From Dactylosporangium fulvum (GTDB lineage Bacteria; Actinomycetota; Actinomycetes; Mycobacteriales; Micromonosporaceae): a stretch of DNA of 64,000 nucleotides. The DNA lies in assembly GCF_025137375.1 (NCBI RefSeq), contig NZ_CP073720.1:892501-956500 (forward strand), given 5' to 3'. Positions 1 to 7,563 of the stretch are shown here, in pieces (position 1 is the stretch's first letter; the number at the start of each line of letters is the position of its first letter). Under the pieces are notes generated by a model, which saw only the letters and a list, made by a program, of their open reading frames with translations, was not told the origin of the DNA and did not search any database. Made by a program: the position numbers and the translations under genes.

Positions 1-654
1 GGCGTCCCTGGCGTCCAGCGCCTCGCCGGTGACCAGGAACACCACGTGCCGCCCGGCGTTGACCGCGTGGTCGGCGTACCGCTCGTAGTAGCGGCCCAGC
101 AGCGCCGAGTCGACCGCCGCCTCGGTGCCCTCGGTCCAGTCCGGGCCGAACATGATGCCGAAGAGGCTGGTGTGCAGGCGGTCCATCTCGTCGTCGTCGC
201 GATCCAGCTGGCCCGCGGCCACCACGTCGGAGGCGGAGATCGCCCGGGAGATCTTGCCGGCGATCCGGTCGGCGACCGAACCCATCTGCTCGAACGTCTC
301 GACCAGCGGCCCAGGCACGGCGACGTTGGGGTGGCGGCGCAGGGCGGTCTTGGCCACGTGCTCGGCGAGGTCGCCCATCCGCTCCAGGTCGGCCGCCAGG
401 TGCAGTGCGGTCAGCACCACACGCAGGTCGGACGCCACGGGTGCCTGGCGGGCGCACAGGTCGTACACCTTGTCCTCGACGAGCCGGTAGAGGGCGTTGA
501 CCTCGGCGTCGCGGGCGATGACCTCTTCGGCGTCGGTCTGGTCGGCCTTCAGGAGGGCATTGGTTGCCCGGTTCATGGCGCTGCGGACGGCGTCGGCCAT
601 CCACACCAGCAGCCGGTTGACCTGCAAAAGATCCGCACGGTATTCGTCGCGCAT
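1..654 (-). CDS. phoU: PhoU-family phosphate signalling protein (3' end off window)
   Basis: PhoU links the Pst phosphate importer to the SenX3/PhoR sensor kinase and keeps Pho genes off when phosphate is plentiful. The 218 visible residues read from an ATG at 654 and run off the left edge without a stop. Two three-helix repeats are recognisable, each with the family's metal-binding ExxxD motif: ERMGD at residues 91-95 and ERYAD at 191-195. Only a short C-terminal tail should be missing, because PhoU is usually about 220-240 residues. It diverges from senX3 across 152 bp, which carries a PHO-box-like repeat. Co-location with senX3-regX3 supports a role in phosphate sensing. Confidence 0.93.
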   Translation of the reverse strand, partial: MRDEYRADLLQVNRLLVWMADAVRSAMNRATNALLKADQTDAEEVIARDAEVNALYRLVEDKVYDLCARQAPVASDLRVVLTALHLAADLERMGDLAEHVAKTALRRHPNVAVPGPLVETFEQMGSVADRIAGKISRAISASDVVAAGQLDRDDDEMDRLHTSLFGIMFGPDWTEGTEAAVDSALLGRYYERYADHAVNAGRHVVFLVTGEALDARDA

Positions 655-705
655 GGTGCTCCTATCGTGTCGAACCTCACGGTAGGGTTCCACCCCCACG
701 CCGGA

Positions 706-734
706 CGTGAACTTCACCCCGCGAGGGGGTGAAC
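706..734 (-). promoter_or_regulatory. Candidate PHO box (RegX3/PhoP site) in the phoU-senX3 gap
   Basis: Read toward phoU, GTTCACC (734-728) and GTTCACG (712-706) recur exactly 22 bp apart. This is two 11-bp steps, the period of Streptomyces PHO boxes. The intervening unit is degenerate. The site lies 52-80 bp upstream of phoU and close to the senX3 promoter, so it could autoregulate the locus. This is motif matching only. Confidence 0.45.
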
Positions 735-794
735 ACTGGACGACGTGAGCCCGTTTCGTGCCTCCGCGTGCCGTCGGTCGGGTAAGAGACCTCC

Positions 795-800
795 TACCAT
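795..800 (+). promoter_or_regulatory. -10 box TACCAT, leaderless senX3 transcript
   Basis: TACCAT ends 6 nt before the GTG at 807, and no Shine-Dalgarno sequence is present. An in-frame stop at 783-785 prevents a longer protein, so the GTG is fixed from both sides. Confidence 0.6.
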
Positions 801-806
801 CGAGCC

Positions 807-1904
807 GTGGAGTGGAAGTTCCGGCAGCAGGCGAAAGCCGAGGGTCCGGCAATGACCGAGATCCTCGACGCGTTGCTGGTCGGGGTGCTCGTGCTGGACG
901 AAGACGATCGCCCGGTGCTCGCCAACGCGGCGGCCCGTGAGATGGGCCTTGTGCGGCAACGTGGCGGTACGACCGTCGACGAGGCGCACACGATCGTGCG
1001 GACGCTCGCGGGTCAGGTGCGGCGCGGCGGGGTAACCCGGGTCGTCGAGCTCGACCTGCCCCGGATCACCCATGGCGATCCGCTGGGTGTCAACGTGCGC
1101 GCCGTCGCGCTCGACGGCGGCCGGGTCGCGATCGAGGCCACCGACGTCACCGAGGCCCACCGGGTCGCCCGCGTGCGGCGCGACTTCGTCGCCAACGTCA
1201 GTCATGAGCTGAAGACCCCGGTCGGCGCGCTCCAGCTGCTCGCCGAGGCCCTCCTCGACGCCACGGACAAGGACCCCGCCGCCGCCATCCGGTTCGCGGA
1301 GCGGATCAAGCACGAGTCGTCGCGACTCGGCCGGCTCGTCTCCGAGCTGCTGGAGCTGTCCCGGCTGCAGGGCGCGGAGCCGCTGCCCGAGCCGGAGCCG
1401 GTCGACGTCGACAAGATCATGGCCGAGGTGCTCGACCGCACCAAGACCCCGGCCTCCGCGAAGGAGATCGAGGTGAGCTTCCAGGGTGTCCGGGGCCTGA
1501 CCGTCTACGGCAACGAAAACCAGCTGGTCACGGCCGTGGTCAACCTCATGGAGAACGCGATCGCCTACTCGCCGGAGTCGACGCGGGTCATCGTCACCAC
1601 GTCGGCGAGCGAGGACGGGTTCGTCGAGATCGCGGTCGCCGACCAGGGCATCGGCATCGAGCCGCGTGACCTGGACCGGATCTTCGAGCGGTTCTACCGC
1701 GCCGACCGGGCGCGCTCCCGGGCCACCGGCGGCACCGGCCTCGGCCTGGCGATCGTCAAGCACATCTCCACCAATCACGGAGGCTGGGTCACGGTGACCA
1801 GCACCGTCGGTGTTGGCTCGACGTTCACCTTGCGGCTGCCGTCGCGTCCGACGGAGGCCGCATTGGCGCTACCGCCGTCAGTTGAGATCGGAGGGGCCTC
1901 ATGA
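807..1904 (+). CDS. senX3: SenX3-like sensor histidine kinase without membrane segments
   Basis: Phosphate-responsive histidine kinase that pairs with RegX3. The 365 residues comprise a PAS-like domain (about 15-115), a dimerisation/phosphoacceptor helix with H133 in the motif VSHELKTP, and a C-terminal HATPase with N, G1 (DQGIGI) and G2 (GTGLGL) boxes. Mycobacterial SenX3 and Streptomyces PhoR carry N-terminal transmembrane segments. None is present here, and an in-frame stop 7 codons upstream plus the divergent phoU leave no room for one. The kinase must therefore sit in the cytoplasm or be recruited to the membrane by partners. regX3 begins right after it or overlaps it, depending on the start. 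Confidence 0.9.
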   Translation: MEWKFRQQAKAEGPAMTEILDALLVGVLVLDEDDRPVLANAAAREMGLVRQRGGTTVDEAHTIVRTLAGQVRRGGVTRVVELDLPRITHGDPLGVNVRAVALDGGRVAIEATDVTEAHRVARVRRDFVANVSHELKTPVGALQLLAEALLDATDKDPAAAIRFAERIKHESSRLGRLVSELLELSRLQGAEPLPEPEPVDVDKIMAEVLDRTKTPASAKEIEVSFQGVRGLTVYGNENQLVTAVVNLMENAIAYSPESTRVIVTTSASEDGFVEIAVADQGIGIEPRDLDRIFERFYRADRARSRATGGTGLGLAIVKHISTNHGGWVTVTSTVGVGSTFTLRLPSRPTEAALALPPSVEIGGAS

Positions 1905-1975
1905 TCGTTATGCAACAGCAATCCCGCGGTTCGCAGCGCAGTGCGGTTCCCCGGCAGCTACGAAAGGACAGCACG

Positions 1976-2659
1976 TTGGCGCGCGTACTCGTGGTCGAGG
2001 ACGAAGAGTCGATTTCCGACCCGTTGTCGTACATGCTCCGTCGCGAGGGTTTTGAGGTCTCCATCGCGGCGACCGGCACCGAGGCCCTGACCGAGTTCGA
2101 CCGCACCGGCGCGGACATCGTCCTGCTCGACCTGATGCTCCCCGAGATGTCGGGCACCGAGGTGTGCCGGCAGATGCGGCAGAAGTCCAACGTGCCGATC
2201 ATCATGATCACGGCTCGGGACAGCGAGATCGACAAGGTGGTCGGGCTGGAGATCGGCGCGGACGACTACGTCACCAAGCCCTACTCGCCGCGCGAGCTGG
2301 TCGCCCGCATCCGCGCGGTGCTGCGGCGCCAGGTCGACGCCGTCGGTGACCTCGCGCCGCCGACACTCTCGGCCGGCCCGGTCCGCATGGACGTCGACCG
2401 GCACGTCGTCACCGTCGCCGGCGACGCGGTGCAGTTGCCGCTCAAGGAGTTCGAGCTGCTCGAGCTGCTGCTGCGCAACGCCGGCCGGGTCCTCACGCGG
2501 GGCCAGCTGATCGACCGGGTGTGGGGCGCGGACTACGTCGGCGACACCAAGACCCTCGACGTCCACGTGAAGCGTCTGCGGTCGAAGATCGAGCCTGAGC
2601 CGTCCGCGCCGCGGTACATCGTCACGGTGCGCGGCCTGGGCTACAAGTTCGAGCCGTAG
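1976..2659 (+). CDS. regX3: RegX3 phosphate response regulator (OmpR/PhoB family)
   Basis: Transcription factor phosphorylated by SenX3; it controls phosphate-scavenging genes. The receiver domain (1-120) has the acidic pocket E8/D9 and phospho-acceptor D52, with the conserved T and K in ITARD and VTKPYS. The C-terminal OmpR winged helix ends in VTVRGLGYKFEP. The TTG at 1976 was chosen because AAAGGA lies 7 nt upstream and the resulting 227 residues match the mycobacterial length. An ATG at 1901 in the same frame would add 25 residues with no homology to the family. Convergent with the PilZ gene. Confidence 0.93.
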   Translation: MARVLVVEDEESISDPLSYMLRREGFEVSIAATGTEALTEFDRTGADIVLLDLMLPEMSGTEVCRQMRQKSNVPIIMITARDSEIDKVVGLEIGADDYVTKPYSPRELVARIRAVLRRQVDAVGDLAPPTLSAGPVRMDVDRHVVTVAGDAVQLPLKEFELLELLLRNAGRVLTRGQLIDRVWGADYVGDTKTLDVHVKRLRSKIEPEPSAPRYIVTVRGLGYKFEP

Positions 2660-2680
2660 CCCTCGCGAAGGTGGACGGGG

Positions 2681-3313
2681 TCAGCCGGCGTTGGCGACCG
2701 ACTCGCGACTGCGGCGGCGCTCCTCCATCTCGCGGCGCAGCACGTAACCCCGGATCGCCCGGCCGACGAGCTCGGTCGTCTCATACGTGATGATCACGTC
2801 GAACGTCCCGTTCTTGTGGTCCCGGCGGACGAACAGCACCGTGCCGTTCAGCGGGATCGTCTGGTCCTCCAGGGCGATCCGCAGCTCGACCCGGTCGTCC
2901 CGGTCGAACTTGTCCTCCAGCATCCGGCAGCGGATCCCGCCCTCGGACAGGTCGATGACACGGCCCGCGTACGCGGTGCCGCCCATCGTCACCTCGACCG
3001 GCTCACCGCCGCCGCCGCGGACGTAGTTGCGGCGGGTCTGCAGCCGGATGCTGCCGATCGCCTCCAGCGACCAGCGCGGCGGCTGCTCGTTGCTCAGCGC
3101 CGTCAGCCGCACGTCGATCGCGTGCCGCCGGTCGCCCGCGACCCAGGCAAGCTCCAGCGACGTGCCGACCTTCGGCATGTCGGCAGTGTTCACGCCGAAC
3201 GGCGCGGCCACGGTCAGGCGCTTGTCGGTCACGTCCTCGACGCGGGACTGATAGGCCTCGCCATCCATCAGGACCACGTCGACCAGGGTGTTGATCGCGG
3301 GCAGACTGGTCAC
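2681..3313 (-). CDS. PilZ-domain protein (c-di-GMP receptor)
   Basis: A 210-residue cytosolic protein with a YcgR-like N-terminal half and a C-terminal PilZ domain. The c-di-GMP motifs are intact: RxxxR within QTRRNYVR (R95/R99) and D/NxSxxG in DLSEGG (D121, S123, G126). It should bind c-di-GMP, but the output is unknown. The GTG at 3313 was chosen because a G-rich Shine-Dalgarno precedes it; an upstream in-frame start would overlap the acyltransferase gene. It is 38 bp downstream of that gene and may be co-transcribed. It matters because a c-di-GMP-type exopolysaccharide operon lies 28 kb away. Confidence 0.85.
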   Translation of the reverse strand: MTSLPAINTLVDVVLMDGEAYQSRVEDVTDKRLTVAAPFGVNTADMPKVGTSLELAWVAGDRRHAIDVRLTALSNEQPPRWSLEAIGSIRLQTRRNYVRGGGGEPVEVTMGGTAYAGRVIDLSEGGIRCRMLEDKFDRDDRVELRIALEDQTIPLNGTVLFVRRDHKNGTFDVIITYETTELVGRAIRGYVLRREMEERRRSRESVANAG

Positions 3314-3351
3314 GCCCCCACGTTCGGCCCGGACCGGGCCGACTTGAGGAT

Positions 3352-3999
3352 TCAGGAGTCGAGTGCCGCGCGCCACTCGTACGGCTTGGCGAAGTGCCCC
3401 GGCGCGCACACCAGCTCGTCGATCTTGCGCTTCTCACGGGCCGGGCTGCCGGCGACCACGGTGTCCGGCGGCACGTCACGGGTGACCACCGAGCCGGCGC
3501 CGACCAGTGCGCGGGCGCCGATCCGGACCCCGGGCAGGATGGTCGCGTTGCCGCCGATGGATGCGTCGTCGTCGACGGTGGCGCCGCCGACGCACTCGTC
3601 GTACCGCGGGCAGGGCGGGTGCGGGTCGTCGGTGAACACGACCCCGGGGCCGAGGAACACCCGCAGGCCGAGGGTCACGTTCTCCAGGAAGCAGTGCGAG
3701 TGGACACGGCTGCCGTCGCCGATCCGGTTGCCGGGCTCGAGCACGGCGTTCGTACCGACCGAGCAGCCGTCCCCGATGATGTTGTTCTCCCGGATCATGG
3801 CGCCGTGTCCGGACTGGAACCGCTCGCCGATCACCGCACCGGCGTAGATCACCGTGCCCGACCGGATGCGGCTGTTGGCCCCGATGACGGTCGGGAACTC
3901 ACCCGGCTGCGCCCCCCGCGGCGGTACGCCGATCCGGGCCCCGGGCTCGACAACAGTGCCTTCGCCGAGCTGCACCCCGGGAAAGATCTCTTCGTTCAC
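3352..3999 (-). CDS. Left-handed beta-helix (hexapeptide) N-acyltransferase
   Basis: A 215-residue protein of hexapeptide repeats of the [LIV]GxxxxI type (for example IGANSRI, IGDGCSV, IGARALV). It ends in the family signature GSVVTRDVPPDTVVAGSPAR. It resembles WbpD/WlbB sugar N-acetyltransferases, which acetylate UDP-amino sugars for surface glycans. The substrate cannot be read from sequence. The GTG at 3999 sits 6 nt after a TAGGTT -10 box, so a leaderless mRNA is likely. Its next-door partner on the same strand is the PilZ gene. Confidence 0.85.
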   Translation of the reverse strand: MNEEIFPGVQLGEGTVVEPGARIGVPPRGAQPGEFPTVIGANSRIRSGTVIYAGAVIGERFQSGHGAMIRENNIIGDGCSVGTNAVLEPGNRIGDGSRVHSHCFLENVTLGLRVFLGPGVVFTDDPHPPCPRYDECVGGATVDDDASIGGNATILPGVRIGARALVGAGSVVTRDVPPDTVVAGSPAREKRKIDELVCAPGHFAKPYEWRAALDS

Positions 4000-4005
4000 C
4001 GCCTG

Positions 4006-4011
4006 AACCTA
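4006..4011 (-). promoter_or_regulatory. -10 box TAGGTT for the acyltransferase gene
   Basis: TAGGTT on the minus strand ends 6 nt before the GTG at 3999; there is no Shine-Dalgarno. Confidence 0.55.
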
Positions 4012-4061
4012 TCCGGGTGGTGGGTTCCCCGGTTGTCGCACACCGGACACCACCCTGACCG

Positions 4062-4067
4062 TACCGT
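4062..4067 (+). promoter_or_regulatory. -10 box TACCGT for the small membrane protein
   Basis: TACCGT ends 8 nt before the GTG at 4076, consistent with leaderless transcription. It rules against the TTG at 4067 as the start. Confidence 0.45.
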
Positions 4068-4075
4068 TGCGATTG

Positions 4076-4285
4076 GTGCGAACGTTCAACACCGGCCCGG
4101 CCGGGATGCTCTTGATGCTGGTCGGCGTGATGCTGGCGGCCAGTTCGGCGTGGACCGCGATCGGCGCGGCCACCTGGTCCGAGTCCCTCCCGAGCATCTT
4201 CATCGGCCTGTCACTGCTGGCGGTCGGCTATTCGCTGCTCGCCAAGGCCCGCCGCCAGCAGCACACCCAGCAGGAGGAGGACTGA
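4076..4285 (+). CDS. Small two-TM membrane protein
   Basis: About 69 residues with two hydrophobic segments (about 11-28 and 38-54 from the GTG) and a charged, glutamine-rich cytoplasmic tail (RRQQHTQQEED). I do not recognise a family. The start is uncertain: TTG 4067, TTG 4073 and GTG 4076 are all in frame, and GTG 4076 is preferred because a TACCGT -10 box covers 4062-4067. Its 3' end lies 4 bp from the convergent cysteine-rich gene. Confidence 0.6.
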   Translation: MRTFNTGPAGMLLMLVGVMLAASSAWTAIGAATWSESLPSIFIGLSLLAVGYSLLAKARRQQHTQQEED

Positions 4286-4289
4286 CCCG

Positions 4290-5114
4290 TCAGACGGGGC
4301 GGATCGGGATGAGTTTGCGGGCCGCCACCGTGGCCGGGTGGGGGGCGATCATGCCCTGCTCGACGCGGGCCACACACAGCTCGGCGAGCCTGGTGTAGGC
4401 CGCCTTGCCGATCAGGGCCGTCAGCTCCGGCTCGTACTCCTGGTAGAGCCGCAGCGCGCCGACGTGGGCCTCCGGGGACGACGTGCACCACCAGTGCAGG
4501 TCGTGGCCACCCTCGCCCCAGCCGCGCCGGTCGAACTCGCCCAGCGTCGAGACCAGCACCTTCGTGCCGTCGGGGCGCTTGCGCCAATCCTGGTCACGGC
4601 GGACCGGCAGCTGCCAGCACACGTCCGGCTTGTACTCCAGCGGGTGCACGCCGTCGCGGAGCGCCTGGCCGTGCAGGGCGCAGCCGCCACCCCCGGGGAA
4701 GTCGGGGTCGTTCTGGAAGACGCAGCCGGCGCCGGGGCGGGTGGCCGTGCGCAGCGCGGGGTTCTCACCGTCGATGGTGTCCGTCTCGGTGTAGTTCTTG
4801 AACCCCTTGCGGTAATACTGCCAGTGCTCCGGCGAGAGCCGCTTCGCCGCCGCGCGCACGCGCTTCTTGTCGTCGTCGTCGGTGAAGAAGGCGCCGTGCG
4901 AGCAGCAGCCCTGCTCCGGCCGGCCTTCGACGATGCCGTGGCAGCCGTTGCCGTAGACACATGTCCAATTGGACAGCAGCCACGTCATGTCGGCCCGGAT
5001 GAGGTGGTCGGCGTCATCCGGGTCGGTGAACTCCAGCCACTCGCGTGGGAAGTCGAGGTCGACCTCGAGGTTGCGCGGGTCGTCCGGGCCTTCGACCTCG
5101 ACGTGAATCTCCAT
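4290..5114 (-). CDS. Conserved cysteine-rich protein (YkgJ-like), function unknown
   Basis: A 274-residue soluble protein rich in scattered cysteines. These include C52, C58 and the pair C69-C70 in the GCC motif, then single cysteines in CVFQND, GGCALHG, CWQLP and WWCTSS. The pattern recalls YkgJ-type metal/Fe-S cluster binding proteins, but assignment to that family is tentative. No signal peptide or TM segment is visible. The ATG follows a TACGCT -10 box by 7 nt. It diverges from the Ppx/GppA gene across 61 bp. Confidence 0.7.
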   Translation of the reverse strand: MEIHVEVEGPDDPRNLEVDLDFPREWLEFTDPDDADHLIRADMTWLLSNWTCVYGNGCHGIVEGRPEQGCCSHGAFFTDDDDKKRVRAAAKRLSPEHWQYYRKGFKNYTETDTIDGENPALRTATRPGAGCVFQNDPDFPGGGGCALHGQALRDGVHPLEYKPDVCWQLPVRRDQDWRKRPDGTKVLVSTLGEFDRRGWGEGGHDLHWWCTSSPEAHVGALRLYQEYEPELTALIGKAAYTRLAELCVARVEQGMIAPHPATVAARKLIPIRPV

Positions 5115-5121
5115 TCGACGA

Positions 5122-5127
5122 AGCGTA
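5122..5127 (-). promoter_or_regulatory. -10 box TACGCT for the cysteine-rich gene
   Basis: TACGCT on the minus strand is 7 nt from the ATG at 5114. It is paired with a divergent -10 at 5164-5169, so two leaderless promoters face away from each other within 61 bp. Confidence 0.6.
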
Positions 5128-5163
5128 CGCCGTCGGGTTCGCCCCGCCGAAGCGTGACGCGAC

Positions 5164-5169
5164 TACGGT
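5164..5169 (+). promoter_or_regulatory. -10 box TACGGT for the Ppx/GppA gene
   Basis: TACGGT ends 6 nt before the ATG at 5176; there is no Shine-Dalgarno. Confidence 0.6.
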
Positions 5170-5175
5170 GAAGCG

Positions 5176-6105
5176 ATGCGCCTCGGTGTCCTCGACGTCG
5201 GCTCCAACACGGTCCATCTCCTCCTTGTCGACGCGCACCACGGTGCTCACCCGTGGCCCGCCCACTCGCAGAAGGCCGAACTGCGCCTCGCCGAGCGGAT
5301 CGGCAAGGACGGTGAGCTCAGCAAGGCGGGTGCCGACAGCCTCGTCGCGGCGGTCGCCCAGGCACGTGACGCCGCCGCGGCGCTGGAGACCGACGACCTG
5401 CTCGCCTTCGCCACCTCCGCCGTGCGAGACGCGAAGAACTCGGCCCGCGTCCTCAAGCGGGTCCGTGAGGAGACGGGCGTCGACCTGCAGGTCCTCGCGG
5501 GCGAGGCCGAGGCGATCATGACCTTTCTGGCGGTACGGCGCTGGTTCGGCTGGTCCGCGGGCAGGCTGCTGGTGATGGACATCGGCGGCGGTTCGCTGGA
5601 GCTGGCGGCCGGCATCGACGAGGAGCCCGACGTGGCGCTATCCGTGCCGCTCGGCGTGGGCCGCCTGACCCGGGAGCGGCTCGACGGCGACCCGCCCTCG
5701 GCGGCGGCGGTCGCCGCCCTGTGCGAATACGTCGAGGCCGAGGTCGCCAAGCCGGTGAAGAAGCTGGCCGACAGTGGCTGGGACCGGCCGGTCGCGACCT
5801 CGAAGACGTTTCGCACGCTGGCCCGTCTCGCCGGGGCGGCGCCGTCGAGCGCCGGGCCGCGGGCGCCCCGCAGGCTGACCCGGGTCGGCCTGCACCAGGT
5901 GCTGTCGTTCATCCGTCGGATGCCGTCGGCGGCGCTGGCCGAGATCGACGGCGTGAGCCCCGGGCGGGCGCATCAGATCCTCGCCGGTGCCGTGGTGGCC
6001 GAGGTCACCATGCGCAGCCTGGGCATCGAGGAGGTCGAGATCTGCCCCTGGGCTCTGCGCGAAGGGGTGATTCTTCGCCGGCTGGAGGTCCTCGAGTCGA
6101 GTTGA
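5176..6105 (+). CDS. Ppx/GppA-type exopolyphosphatase / pppGpp phosphatase
   Basis: A 309-residue ASKHA-fold phosphatase that removes phosphate from polyphosphate ends or from (p)ppGpp. It opens with the phosphate-1 loop DVGSNTVHLLL. The second phosphate loop is DIGGGSLELA near residue 135. It is the short actinobacterial form without the C-terminal HD-like domain of E. coli Ppx. A homologue sits downstream of senX3-regX3 in Mycobacterium tuberculosis (from memory), so a link to phosphate physiology is reasonable. Which substrate it prefers cannot be told from sequence. Confidence 0.88.
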   Translation: MRLGVLDVGSNTVHLLLVDAHHGAHPWPAHSQKAELRLAERIGKDGELSKAGADSLVAAVAQARDAAAALETDDLLAFATSAVRDAKNSARVLKRVREETGVDLQVLAGEAEAIMTFLAVRRWFGWSAGRLLVMDIGGGSLELAAGIDEEPDVALSVPLGVGRLTRERLDGDPPSAAAVAALCEYVEAEVAKPVKKLADSGWDRPVATSKTFRTLARLAGAAPSSAGPRAPRRLTRVGLHQVLSFIRRMPSAALAEIDGVSPGRAHQILAGAVVAEVTMRSLGIEEVEICPWALREGVILRRLEVLESS

Positions 6106-6133
6106 TCGACAGGAGACGTTACCCGGCGAGGGC

Positions 6134-6139
6134 TAGCCT
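6134..6139 (+). promoter_or_regulatory. -10 box TAGCCT for the TIM-barrel isomerase gene
   Basis: TAGCCT ends 6 nt before the GTG at 6146. Confidence 0.6.
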
Positions 6140-6145
6140 GGTGTT

Positions 6146-6949
6146 GTGAGTCGTCAAGTTCCGGTCCTGTTGTCCACCTCCTCCGTCTTCCCCGAGCCGA
6201 CCGCCGCAGGTTTTGAGATGGCCGCCTCGGTCGGATACGACGGAGTAGAGGTGATGGTCTGGTCCGACGCGGTGAGCCAGGACGCGGGGGCGCTCCTCGG
6301 ACTGTCGAAGCACTACGGCGTGCGCGTCGGCTCCGTGCACGCACCCTGCCTGATGGTCACCCAGCGGGTGTGGAGCCCGGACCCCTGGGAGCGGCTGCGC
6401 CGCGCCGCCGAGCTCGCCGACACGCTCGGCGCGCCGACCGTGGTCGTCCACCCGCCCTTCGCCTGGCAGCGCGACTACGCGCGGACCTTCCAGTCCGGCC
6501 TGCTCAAGCTGGGCCGACAGTTCCCGGGCATCCGGTTCGCGGTCGAGAACATGTTCCCGCTGCGTGGCGTGGGCCGCGAGTTCGTGCCGTATGCGCCGGG
6601 CTGGGATCCGACGCTGATCGGGTTCGACGCCTACACGCTCGACCTGTCACACTGCGCCGCCTCACGGACCGATGCGATCGCGCTGGCCGACACGATGCGC
6701 GGCAACCTGGCTCACGTCCACCTGGGCGACGGCACGGGCAAGGGCCGCGACGAGCACCTCGTGCCCGGCCGGGGGACCCAGCCCTGCGCGGAGCTCCTGG
6801 CGTCGCTGGACGGGCGCGGCTTCACCGGCTCGGTGGCGGTGGAGGTGGGCACCCGGAAGGCCCGCAGCCGTGCCGACCGCGAGGCCGACCTGGCCGAAGC
6901 GCTGCGGTTCGCCCGCCAGCACCTGGCCACCCCGTCCCCGGTCGCCTGA
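6146..6949 (+). CDS. Sugar phosphate isomerase/epimerase-like TIM-barrel protein
   Basis: A 267-residue protein of the xylose-isomerase-like AP-endonuclease-2 superfamily. Recognisable strands end in metal-ligand positions: VGSVHAP, VVVHPPF, FAVENMF, LDLSHCA, HVHLGDG and VAVEVGT. The glutamates and histidines there are the usual divalent-metal ligands. The reaction is unknown; the mycobacterial homologue beside ppx is also uncharacterised. Leaderless GTG start. Convergent with the cold-shock gene across two hairpins. Confidence 0.8.
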   Translation: MSRQVPVLLSTSSVFPEPTAAGFEMAASVGYDGVEVMVWSDAVSQDAGALLGLSKHYGVRVGSVHAPCLMVTQRVWSPDPWERLRRAAELADTLGAPTVVVHPPFAWQRDYARTFQSGLLKLGRQFPGIRFAVENMFPLRGVGREFVPYAPGWDPTLIGFDAYTLDLSHCAASRTDAIALADTMRGNLAHVHLGDGTGKGRDEHLVPGRGTQPCAELLASLDGRGFTGSVAVEVGTRKARSRADREADLAEALRFARQHLATPSPVA

Positions 6950-7038
6950 TCATCCCGGCGTCCGGCTCCGTGCCCCGGCCCTCCGGCGCCACCGATCCGG
7001 ATCAGGTGGCGCAGGCGTCCGGTTCAGCAGCCGCCGGC

Positions 7039-7072
7039 CTTCGGCTCAGGGGCCGTCCGCCCCTGGCCGAAG
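7039..7072. terminator. Hairpin between convergent genes (isomerase side)
   Basis: CTTCGGC (7039-7045) and CAGGGGC (7047-7053), separated by one unpaired T, pair with GCCCCTG (7059-7065) and GCCGAAG (7066-7072) around a 5-nt loop. There is no T-tract on either side, as is common in actinobacteria. Confidence 0.6.
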
Positions 7073-7085
7073 ACGCAGAGACCTG

Positions 7086-7113
7086 CCCCCGGCGCGTTCG
7101 GTCGCGCCGGGGG
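7086..7113 (-). terminator. Strong hairpin after the cold-shock gene
   Basis: A perfect 10-bp GC stem: CCCCGGCGCG (7087-7096) pairs with CGCGCCGGGG (7103-7112) around a 6-nt loop. It starts 16 nt past the csp stop codon. Confidence 0.7.
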
Positions 7114-7128
7114 GCGGTGAGCCGGCGG

Positions 7129-7329
7129 TCAGATCTTGCGAACGGACTCGGCCTGAGGACCCTTCGGGCCCTGCTTGATCTCGAACTCGACCCGCTGGTT
7201 CTCGTCGAGGCTGCGGTAGCCCTCCGAGACGATGGCGGAGAAGTGGACGAAGACGTCGTTGCCGCCGTCGACGCTGATGAAGCCGAAGCCCTTCTCAGCG
7301 TTGAACCACTTCACGGTTCCCTGGGCCAT
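7129..7329 (-). CDS. Cold-shock protein (CspA family)
   Basis: A 66-residue single OB-fold RNA/DNA chaperone. RNP1 is KGFGFI and RNP2 is VFVHF, both intact. It starts [10 protein letters not shown] at 7329, with GAAGGAG about 9 nt upstream; a longer in-frame reading upstream is not family-like. It is followed by a strong terminator, so it is probably a single-gene transcript. Such proteins melt mRNA secondary structure after cold or during growth transitions. Confidence 0.96.
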   Translation of the reverse strand: MAQGTVKWFNAEKGFGFISVDGGNDVFVHFSAIVSEGYRSLDENQRVEFEIKQGPKGPQAESVRKI

Positions 7330-7506
7330 GGTGCTGTTTCTCCTTCGTAGGGCGTTGTGATCCGGTGACCTACCCGGTGTCAGGGGCCGCCAACAAAAAT
7401 GAACGGTCCCGCATCGCCCAAGCCCGCAGATCCGACTTGTCGGACGCGCGGTGAAGCGAACCACATGACGCAAGATATGCCGAAGTGCCCGGCCCCGGAG
7501 GCGGTT

Positions 7507-7547
7507 TCGGGTTCTCGAACCCGACCCGGCCGACCCCCGGCCGGGTC
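7507..7547 (-). terminator. Two tandem hairpins after the CGNR gene
   Basis: TCGGGTTC (7507-7514) pairs with GAACCCGA (7517-7524). The overlapping GACCCGGCCG (7523-7532) pairs with CGGCCGGGTC (7538-7547). Both lie just past the stop of the minus-strand gene ending at 7564. The two stems share 2 nt and could be alternatives. Confidence 0.6.
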
Positions 7548-7563
7548 GAGTCCGCTCGGCAAC

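Noticed and set aside
1901-1975. N-terminal extension of RegX3 from an ATG at 1901
   Set aside because: The 25 extra residues are unlike the family, and TTG 1976 has a good ribosome-binding site and gives the usual 227 residues.
4067-4069. TTG as start of the small membrane protein
   Set aside because: It lies at the end of the TACCGT -10 box; the GTG at 4076 has the normal leaderless spacing.
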